A stretch of 64,000 nt of DNA from Citreicoccus inhibens (GTDB lineage: Bacteria > Myxococcota > Myxococcia > Myxococcales > Myxococcaceae): contig NZ_JAHNZT010000018.1 in assembly GCF_019039035.1 (NCBI RefSeq), forward strand, positions 1 to 64,000, read 5' to 3'. The number at the start of each line of letters is the position of its first letter. The stretch's first letter is position 1. A program made the position numbers and the translations under genes. This document shows positions 52,312-59,048 of the stretch, piece by piece. The notes beneath the pieces are model-generated. The model searched no databases. It saw only the letters and a list, made by a program, of their open reading frames with translations, and was not told where the DNA came from.

Positions 52312-53007
52312 ATGGAAGAGTCTAAAGTCTTGATAGTGGACGACGAGCCCCAAGTGGCGCACGCCCTGCGCCGCCTGCTGCGCCGCGAAGGCTTCACGGT
52401 CGAGGTGGCGTACAACGGCGAGGAGGCCTTGGAGCGGCTCCAGCAGTTCACACCGGACATTGTCCTGTCGGACTTCCGGATGCCCGGGATGACGGGGAGC
52501 GAGTTGCTCCAGCAAGTCAAACGCAGTCACCCCCTGGCGCTGCGGCTCATCATCTCCGGCTACGCGGACTTCAAGTCGGTGGTGGCGTCGGTGAACGACG
52601 GAGAGATTTGTCGCTTCATCAGCAAACCGTGGGACGACGCGGAGCTCGTGGCCTACCTGCTGGGGCTGCTGCGGCACCGCGAGGTGATGGCGCAGCTGTA
52701 CCAGCCGTTCCTCGGGGAGCGGACGGGGCGCACCGCGGAGGCGTGTCCGGCGGACTCGGCGCTGGTGGTGAAGGTGCAGCTGACGGAGCCCGCGTTCGCG
52801 ACGGACCAGGCGATGAAGCTCATCGAGCGCTTCGCCGGGCTGTTGGCCGACGACAGCCTCAAGGTGGTGGGCGGGTTGCTGGAGCGCTACGGCGGCAAGG
52901 TGTCCTTCGTGGCGGAGGTGGGCGGCCCGCAGCGGCTCAAGGTGGAGCTGCCCGTGCGGACGGAGCTGGCGCCCACGGCGGCTCGGTCCCTCGTGGGCAA
53001 GGCATGA
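52312..53007 (+). CDS. Response regulator with receiver and unknown C-terminal domain
   Basis: This 231-residue protein has an N-terminal receiver: the acidic pair at D10-D11 (VDDEP), phosphoacceptor Asp54 in LSDFRMPG, Ser82 and Lys105 in RFISKPW. The receiver resembles those of RpfG-like and similar regulators with RFISKPW endings. The last 100 residues (about 130-231) carry no HD-GYP, GGDEF or DNA-binding motif and are not recognised. The stop overlaps the start of the kinase gene by four bases (ATGA). The gene is divergent from the ABC transporter at 52225 with 86 bases between. Confidence 0.85.
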   Translation: MEESKVLIVDDEPQVAHALRRLLRREGFTVEVAYNGEEALERLQQFTPDIVLSDFRMPGMTGSELLQQVKRSHPLALRLIISGYADFKSVVASVNDGEICRFISKPWDDAELVAYLLGLLRHREVMAQLYQPFLGERTGRTAEACPADSALVVKVQLTEPAFATDQAMKLIERFAGLLADDSLKVVGGLLERYGGKVSFVAEVGGPQRLKVELPVRTELAPTAARSLVGKA

Positions 53008-54341
53008 GTCCGGCGCCCTGGGAGCGGGAGATGGACCTCCCGCCCGAGGAGGCCGCCCGACGCGTGAACCAGCGCGTCCGGCGCATCACGCTCGCGGCGG
53101 TGACGGCCCTCCACGCCCTGCTCCTGTGGACGTTGTGGGGGAAGTGGGGCCGCATGGCGCTGGTGACCGCGGTGTTCGCCGCGGTGACGGCCATCAACGT
53201 CGTGCTGGCCCGGGCGTTCTTCAGCCGGCACACGCGCGTGGCCGAGGCCCTGCGCGTGGGGCTCAACCTGCTGGCCACCCTGCTCTACGGCACGGTGAGC
53301 GATTGGGCCCTCCCCGTGTGGTTGTACCTGCCCCTCAACAGCCTCTGGGTGGATGGCTACGTGGACCCGACCGCGCGCCGGCGCCTGGGGCTCCTGCTGG
53401 GGCTGGTGGCGGGCGTGGCCCTGCTGGATGGCTGCGAGCCGATGCTGCCCGCGTGCTTCCTGCTCTTGTCCCTGCTGGTGGGCCTCATCTCCGAGGCGCG
53501 CGTCTTCCTCACCCATCAGGCGATGCGCGGCCTGGACCGCCAGCACCAGGCCCTGGCGCGGGCGCACGCGGCGCTGGACGAGGCGCACCGCCGCGCCCAC
53601 GAGCAGGAGCGGCTCTCCAGCCTGGGCCTGCTCGCCGCGGGCGTGGCGCACGAAATCAACAACCCGATGAGCTACGTGAAGAGCAACGTCAACTCGCTGC
53701 TCGTGGAGCTGAAGGCGACCCCGAACCTGTCGCCCCTGCTCACCGAGTACGTGGAGGACGTGCTGCCGGCCACGCTCGATGGCATCCGCCGCGTGACGGC
53801 CATCGTGGCGGACCTGCGCCGCTTCGCGCGGGGAGACCCGGAGGCGCTGACCGAGTACGACCTCAACGACGAGGTGGCCGTCGCGCTGCGCATCACCCGA
53901 AGCCAGCTCCACCCGCGTTGCGAGGTGGTGCCTCAGTTGGGCGACGTGCCGGTGCTGCTCGGACGTCCGGGCCAGATTGCCCAGGTGGTGGTCAACCTGC
54001 TGATGAACGCCTCGCAGGCCATGCCAGAGGGCGGGCGCATCGTCGTGTCCACCCAGATTGTCCAGGACCACGCGGTGCTACAGGTGAGCGACACGGGCAC
54101 GGGCATGACGGCCGACGTGCGCGCGCGCATGTTCGAGCCCTTCTTCACCACCAAGCCCGTGGGCGAGGGCACCGGCATGGGCTTGTCCGTCGTGCACGGC
54201 ATCGTCACCACGCACCACGGCCGCATCGACGTGGAGTCTCAGCCCCGTCAAGGCAGCACCTTCACCATCCGCCTCCCCCTGCATCCGCCATACCTGATGG
54301 GGCTGGCCTCCACCGCGGCGCCCGGGTCCCACGGCGCCTGA
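53004..54341 (+). CDS. Membrane histidine kinase of the response-regulator/P450 cluster
   Basis: This 445-residue kinase has about six hydrophobic segments in residues 28-170. A coiled coil at about 172-205 precedes the HisKA domain with the phosphoacceptor His216 in GVAHEINNPMSYV. The HATPase_c domain shows VVNLLMNASQAMPEGG, DTGTGM and GTGMGLSVVHGI. Family members with AGVAHEINNP are NtrB-like. The start overlaps the response-regulator stop by four bases, so the pair is coupled and cognate. The P450 gene begins six bases after the stop at 54341, so it is probably co-transcribed. Confidence 0.93.
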   Translation: MSPAPWEREMDLPPEEAARRVNQRVRRITLAAVTALHALLLWTLWGKWGRMALVTAVFAAVTAINVVLARAFFSRHTRVAEALRVGLNLLATLLYGTVSDWALPVWLYLPLNSLWVDGYVDPTARRRLGLLLGLVAGVALLDGCEPMLPACFLLLSLLVGLISEARVFLTHQAMRGLDRQHQALARAHAALDEAHRRAHEQERLSSLGLLAAGVAHEINNPMSYVKSNVNSLLVELKATPNLSPLLTEYVEDVLPATLDGIRRVTAIVADLRRFARGDPEALTEYDLNDEVAVALRITRSQLHPRCEVVPQLGDVPVLLGRPGQIAQVVVNLLMNASQAMPEGGRIVVSTQIVQDHAVLQVSDTGTGMTADVRARMFEPFFTTKPVGEGTGMGLSVVHGIVTTHHGRIDVESQPRQGSTFTIRLPLHPPYLMGLASTAAPGSHGA

Positions 54342-54346
54342 GCACC

Positions 54347-55582
54347 ATGTCCACCCCCTCCGCCCCCGACTTCCAGCAGCGCTTCCAGTCTCCGCACCTG
54401 GAAGACCCCTATCCCCTCTATGAGCGCCTGCGGCACGAGGCGCCCATCCACTTCAGCGAGGCGCTGAGCCTGTGGGTCGTCACGCGGCACGAGGACGTGC
54501 GCGCGGTGCTGGGCAACCCCGGGGACTTCCTGTCCGCCAACGCCTTCGCCAGCCCCGTGCCGCCGCCGCCCGAGGTCCTGGAGGTGTTGGCCCAGGGCTA
54601 TCCACGCCTGCCCTCGCTGGTGGACGCGGACGCGCCCTACCACACGCGCATGCGCGCCATCGTCTCTCGCGCGCTGGCGCCGCAGCGGGTGGGGGCCCTC
54701 GAGCCGCGCATCCGCGAGCTGGCCACGCGCATGGCGGATGACTTCGTGCCGTTGGGGCGCGCGGAGGTGGTGTCGCGCTTCAACTTCCCGCTGCCGGCGC
54801 GGGTCATCGGCCTGCTGCTCGGCATGCCGGACGCGGACCTGGAGCGCTTCCGCGTGTGGACCGAGGACATGTCGCTGTTGTCCGGCGGCAACCTGCCGGT
54901 GGCGCGGCAGGTGGAGTGCGCGCGCAGCCTCGTCGCCTTCCAGCACTACATGGCCGCGCTCATCCACGAGCGGCGCCAGGTCCCTCGCGACGACCTGACG
55001 AGCGCGCTCGTCGCCACGCGGCCCGAGGAAGGTCCTCCGCTGGAGGACGCGGAGCTCATCAACCTGGTGATGGGCCTGCACTTCGGCGGGCACGAGACGA
55101 CCACCAACCTGCTGGGCAACATGCAGGTGATGCTGCTGCGCGAGCCCGAGCGATGGAAGGCGCTGCGCGACGAGCCCACCCTGCTGCCGCGCGCGGTGGA
55201 GGAGGCGGTGCGCCTGGACACGCCGCTCCAAGGGATGATGCGCACCACGCGGCGCGCGGTGACGCTGGGCGGCGCCGAGCTGCCCGAGGGCGCGCGGGTG
55301 CTGGTGTTGTTCGGCTCGGCCAACCGGGACGCGGGCACGTTCCAGGCGCCGGACCGGTTCCAGATTCGCCGGCCGGACACCGGCCGTCACCTGGGCTTTG
55401 GCGCGGGCATCCACTACTGCCTGGGCGCGCAGCTCGCCCGCCTGGAGGTGCGCGTGGCCATGGAGGTGCTGCTGGCGCGGATGGACACCCCGCGCCTCCA
55501 GGCGGACAAGCCCATTGTCTACCTGCCCAACTTCCTGCACCGGGGCCCCAAGCAGCTCTACCTCGAGTGGGAGCCCCGCTGA
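54347..55582 (+). CDS. Cytochrome P450
   Basis: This 411-residue soluble P450 is a bacterial class enzyme. The heme thiolate is Cys358 in FGAGIHYCLGAQLARLE. The I-helix oxygen-activation segment is FGGHETTTN, with Glu250/Thr251, and the K-helix ExxR is E286-A-V-R289. The substrate is unknown; bacterial P450s of this type oxidise lipids, steroids or secondary metabolites. The ATG at 54347 follows the kinase gene by five bases. Ferredoxin and reductase partners are not in the window. Its transcription with a two-component pair is unusual. Confidence 0.94.
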   Translation: MSTPSAPDFQQRFQSPHLEDPYPLYERLRHEAPIHFSEALSLWVVTRHEDVRAVLGNPGDFLSANAFASPVPPPPEVLEVLAQGYPRLPSLVDADAPYHTRMRAIVSRALAPQRVGALEPRIRELATRMADDFVPLGRAEVVSRFNFPLPARVIGLLLGMPDADLERFRVWTEDMSLLSGGNLPVARQVECARSLVAFQHYMAALIHERRQVPRDDLTSALVATRPEEGPPLEDAELINLVMGLHFGGHETTTNLLGNMQVMLLREPERWKALRDEPTLLPRAVEEAVRLDTPLQGMMRTTRRAVTLGGAELPEGARVLVLFGSANRDAGTFQAPDRFQIRRPDTGRHLGFGAGIHYCLGAQLARLEVRVAMEVLLARMDTPRLQADKPIVYLPNFLHRGPKQLYLEWEPR

Positions 55583-55624
55583 GGGCCCCTCGCAAGGCAG
55601 CGCCTGCCAGGGGCTGGCCGGGAC

Positions 55625-56263
55625 TCAGCGCGCCAGCTCCGCGTCGATGAGCCGCACGAAGTCCTCGACGGGCTGCGCGCCCGTCACCGCCTGGCTGTTG
55701 ACGAAGAAGGTGGGCGTGCCGAGGACTCCGCGCGAGCGCGCCTCCACCGCGTCCGCCTCCACGTAGGAATCCCACGCGTGCTTGTCGAGCGCGCCGCGGA
55801 AGCGCGCCACGTCCAACCCCAGCTTGCGCGCCAGCGCCTCCAGCCCCGCGCGCTCCAACGCGTCCTGGTTGGCGAAGAGGGCGTCGTGGAACTCCCAGAA
55901 CTTCCCCTGCTCGTTCGCGGCCATGGCGGCGGCGGCGGCCTGCCTGGCGTGCGGGTGCGACGGCAGCGGCAGATGACGGAAGACGAAGCGCACCCGGTCC
56001 CCGTACTTCGCACGCAGCGCGCTCAAGGTCGTCGCGCCGCGCGCGCAATAGGGGCACTCGAAGTCGGACCACACCTCCACCGTCACGCGCGCGGCGGTGG
56101 GCCCCACCGACGGGGCCTCGGCGCGGGGCGTGGCGGCGCGGGGCGTGGGGCGCGCGTCGACCGCCTCGGGGCGCGCCTTGTCACACTCGGCCGCGGAGCT
56201 GGCGAGCGACGTGAGCGGGAACAGCAGGACAGCAGACCACGACAGCATGAGCCGACGGTTCAT
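55625..56263 (-). CDS. DsbA-family exported thiol-disulfide protein
   Basis: This 212-residue protein has a signal peptide (about 1-27), then a Pro/Ala/Arg linker. A DsbA/Thioredoxin_4-type domain follows from about 58: WSDFECPYCARG with the redox CPYC, and GVLGTPTFFVN with the cis-Pro. A helical insert with PHARQAAAAAMAANEQG and KFWEFHDALF is typical of the DsbA-like group. It probably introduces or isomerises disulfides in the periplasm, which suits the many cysteine-rich exported proteins in this window. The ATG at 56263 has AGGTG at ideal spacing. It is convergent with the P450 gene. Confidence 0.9.
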   Translation of the reverse strand: MNRRLMLSWSAVLLFPLTSLASSAAECDKARPEAVDARPTPRAATPRAEAPSVGPTAARVTVEVWSDFECPYCARGATTLSALRAKYGDRVRFVFRHLPLPSHPHARQAAAAAMAANEQGKFWEFHDALFANQDALERAGLEALARKLGLDVARFRGALDKHAWDSYVEADAVEARSRGVLGTPTFFVNSQAVTGAQPVEDFVRLIDAELAR

Positions 56264-56385
56264 GGACATCACCTGGAGATGTGGGGTGTGAAAAGGGCCA
56301 GCAGCGCGGAGCGACCTTGGCCGCGCGCCAAGGAGTGACCCGAGCGCGCCGCCGGTTTCATCGACCGCGTGTTATCCCCTTCACC

Positions 56386-57588
56386 ATGCGCCCCACCGAG
56401 CGGCTCTACTTCGCGGATCCCTTCCTCCTCCACTTCCAAGCCCGAGTGCTCGCCCATGCGCAGTTCCAGGGCGTGCCCTCCGTCGTGCTGGACCAGACCG
56501 CCTTCTATCCGGAGGCGGGCGGGCAGATGGCGGACCACGGCGTGCTCGGCGGCCTGCTTGTGCGCGATGTCCAGGTGGACGACGCGGGCGTGGTGCACCA
56601 CCTGCTCACGCGGGATGCCGGCGCCGCGCTCCCCGACGTGGGCACCGAGCTGACCGGCGACGTGGACCGCGCGCGGCGCCGCGCGCACATGGCGCTGCAC
56701 ACCGGCCAGCACATGCTGTCGCGAGCGCTCCTGGACGTGGCGGGCGCGGCCACGGTGTCCTCGCGGCTGGGCGAGACGCTGTGCACCCTCGACACGGACC
56801 TGGACGCGCTCGATGAGCGGCGAGTGGCCGAGGCCGAGGCGCTCGTCAACGCGGTCATCGACGACGACGTGCGGATTCGCGCCTTCTTCCCCACCCCGGA
56901 GGAGCTGGCCGCGCTGCCGCTGCGCCGGGCGCCCAAGGTGAGCGCCTCCATCCGCATCATCCAGATTGGCGACTTCGACGTGTCCCCCTGCGGCGGGACC
57001 CACTGCACGGGCTCGGCGCAGGTGGGGCTCGTGCGCGTGCTGGGCGTGGAGCGCTACAAGGGCAAGGGGCGCGTCCTCTTCTCCGCGGGGCCACGCGCGC
57101 GCCGCGAGCTGTGGGAGGAGGCCGGCGTCCTCAGGAGCCTGGGCCGCGCCTTCAGCTGCGGCCCCGCCGAGGTCCCCACCGTGGTGGACAAGCTCCAGCG
57201 CGACCTCACCACCGCCCGCGAGGCCCTGGGCGCGGCCCGCGCGCGGCAGGCCGAGCACACCGCCCGGCAGTTGGCGGAGCAACTGGCGCGCGCCGACGAT
57301 GCCCGCGTGGTCGCGGTGCTGGACACCGCCGGCCCGGAGGAGCTGCGCGCCGTGGCCGCCCGCCTCCTCTCCCACCCCAAGGCCGTGGTGCTCCTGGCGG
57401 GGCGCACGCCCGAGGGCATGCCGGTGCTGGTGGCCCGAGGCCCCCAGTCCACCTTCGCCTGCGGGGCCTTCCTCAAGCGCGCCGCCGAGGCCGCGGGAGG
57501 CCGGGGCGGCGGACGCCCCGAGCACGCGGAGGGTCGCCTGCCCCTCACCACCGACTGGCCCGCGCTCGTCGCCAGACTCTGGGAGTGA
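56386..57588 (+). CDS. Alanyl-tRNA editing protein, long AlaX type
   Basis: This 400-residue protein hydrolyses mischarged Ser- or Gly-tRNA(Ala). It has the AlaRS editing fold without the aminoacylation domain. The zinc/active-site residues are intact: H105 and H109 in HTGQH, and C202 and H206 in PCGGTHC. The N-terminal add domain contains YPEAGGQ, and the C-terminal part (about 300-400) resembles the AlaRS DHHA1 domain, so it is the long AlaX group. The ATG at 56386 (MRPTERLYF) is the likely start. No neighbour points to a specific pathway. The divergent DsbA-like gene starts 123 bases away. Confidence 0.9.
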   Translation: MRPTERLYFADPFLLHFQARVLAHAQFQGVPSVVLDQTAFYPEAGGQMADHGVLGGLLVRDVQVDDAGVVHHLLTRDAGAALPDVGTELTGDVDRARRRAHMALHTGQHMLSRALLDVAGAATVSSRLGETLCTLDTDLDALDERRVAEAEALVNAVIDDDVRIRAFFPTPEELAALPLRRAPKVSASIRIIQIGDFDVSPCGGTHCTGSAQVGLVRVLGVERYKGKGRVLFSAGPRARRELWEEAGVLRSLGRAFSCGPAEVPTVVDKLQRDLTTAREALGAARARQAEHTARQLAEQLARADDARVVAVLDTAGPEELRAVAARLLSHPKAVVLLAGRTPEGMPVLVARGPQSTFACGAFLKRAAEAAGGRGGGRPEHAEGRLPLTTDWPALVARLWE

Positions 57589-57864
57589 GGGTTTCGCAGC
57601 CTGCCAGCGCAACGCCGGAGGTGGATTCGCGAAAATGTTTCATCCACCTGATTCATCGTCTCACAGGGTGGGAGGACTTCACCCCATGGCGGGTTCAGAC
57701 CCACCCAGGTTTCCCTCTGAGAGCGCGGGTAATTTGACTCTTCGCACCATGTGTTTTGATCCAAGATTCAGCATGGTGAGCGTTGTATCGGACGCGACCC
57801 CAGCAGGTGCGTCAGGGCTGGAGCGTAATGTGCACGGCATCAAGAAGGGGCTGGGGGGACTTGG

Positions 57865-58302
57865 ATGAAGTTGAACGGCCGTTTGAATGCCTTTGGTGAT
57901 TTCGTCCGTGAGTACCGACCGGACCTGGAGCGCCTGGCCGCGCGGTTGTGCGCGGGCAGCAAGTTCGATCCGGAAGACCTGGTGAGCGAGACCCTGGAGC
58001 AGGCCCTGCACGTCTTCGAGACGCTGGAGGACCGGAACGCCAGCGCCGTGCGCGGCTGGCTGCTCACCACGATGCACCAGTGCTTCCTGGAGCAGTGCAG
58101 CCGGCAGGTCTCGGACGCGCGCCCGGTGGCGCCGCCCGTGCCGCTGGAGCTGGCCCGGCTGTCCGCGCCGGCGCTGGATGAGGGCGTCAAGAAGACCCTC
58201 GAGATGCTGCGCGCCCGCTTCCGCGAGGTGTACGCGAAGCCCGCCTCCGCCACGGAGCCTTCCCCCCTGCCGAGCGGTGGCGCCACGCACTGGCGGATGT
58301 AA
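57865..58302 (+). CDS. Truncated sigma-70-like protein (region 2, region 4 cut)
   Basis: This 145-residue protein resembles an ECF sigma factor without a functional C-terminus. Region 2 is clear: KFDPEDLVSETLEQALHVFE and AVRGWLLTTMHQCFLEQC. The start of region 4 appears as LEMLRARFREVY, but it then switches to a Pro/Ala/Ser-rich tail ending in THWRM. The helix-turn-helix that would bind the -35 element is absent. It could be a decoy, an anti-sigma-like partner, or a decaying gene. Position, 167 bases upstream of a full sigma gene of the same type, makes a regulatory role possible. The start lacks a strong ribosome-binding site (ggggactTggATG-like). Confidence 0.65.
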   Translation: MKLNGRLNAFGDFVREYRPDLERLAARLCAGSKFDPEDLVSETLEQALHVFETLEDRNASAVRGWLLTTMHQCFLEQCSRQVSDARPVAPPVPLELARLSAPALDEGVKKTLEMLRARFREVYAKPASATEPSPLPSGGATHWRM

Positions 58303-58469
58303 CGAAGACAGCGGCCTCCCCACACCCGAGCACGGGCACAGCCCCCCAGGGCCGCCCAGAGCCGGTGTGGGTGGTGAGGCCCCGGCCCCTGGGCCGTGAC
58401 GCGTCCTGGACTTTCCCGCGAAGAGACTTCACGTTCGGCGTTCATACGGCCGGAGGGGGCACTCCAAGC

Positions 58470-59048
58470 TTGGACCGACGCGAATTCAGGGAGACGAAGA
58501 ACGGGCCTGCCGCCCCGCCAGTCGACCGTCGTCGGTTCGAGGCGTTCGCGCGTGCGCGGCGGCCGGGCCTGCTGCGCATGGCCATGCGGCTGTGCACGGG
58601 CGGCGGCATCGACGCGGAGGACCTGGTGCAGGAGACCCTGGAGCGCGCCTATCGGCATTTCGACCAGTTGGAGGGAGAACCCGTCGGCGCGATCGCCGTC
58701 TGGCTGAGTACCACCCTGAGCAACCGCTTCCTGGACCACTGCCGTCGCCGGCGCACCGAGGCGCTGGGCCAGCCCGCCCTGCGCGTGGTGCAGCTCGCCG
58801 AGACCTCCTCCGAGCCCACGCCCCATGAGCAGTGGGAGCGCGTCTCCCGCGAGGACTTCGAGCGCGCCATCGAGGCGCTCCCCGAGCCCCAACGCACCGC
58901 CTACCGCCTGCACGCCTCCGGCCTGCGCTACCGCGCCATCTCCCGCCAGTTGGAAGGCGTCCCGGAAGGCACCGTGGGGCGCTGGCTGACCGAGGCGCGC
59001 CAGTCCCTGCGCCTCCAGCTGTCCGCCGACGACGGGTCCACGCCATGA
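58470..59048 (+). CDS. ECF-type sigma-70 family RNA polymerase sigma factor
   Basis: This 192-residue sigma factor has region 2 with GGIDAEDLVQETLERAYRHF and AIAVWLSTTLSNRFLDHC, and region 4 with LPEPQRTAYRLHASGLRYRA and VPEGTVGRWLTEARQSL. The region 4 helix-turn-helix binds the -35 element. The chosen start is TTG at 58470, preceded by GGAGGGGG at 11 bases; a GTG at 58365 is possible but weak. Its stop overlaps the start of the CHAT-anti-sigma gene by four bases (ATGA, 59045-59048). It is therefore made in step with that protein, which is expected to restrain it. Confidence 0.9.
   Translation: MDRREFRETKNGPAAPPVDRRRFEAFARARRPGLLRMAMRLCTGGGIDAEDLVQETLERAYRHFDQLEGEPVGAIAVWLSTTLSNRFLDHCRRRRTEALGQPALRVVQLAETSSEPTPHEQWERVSREDFERAIEALPEPQRTAYRLHASGLRYRAISRQLEGVPEGTVGRWLTEARQSLRLQLSADDGSTP

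Noticed and set aside
57734-57762. A TTGACT box followed 17 bases later by TGATCC upstream of the sigma-like gene
   Set aside because: The -35 is good but the -10 is poor, and such matches occur by chance.
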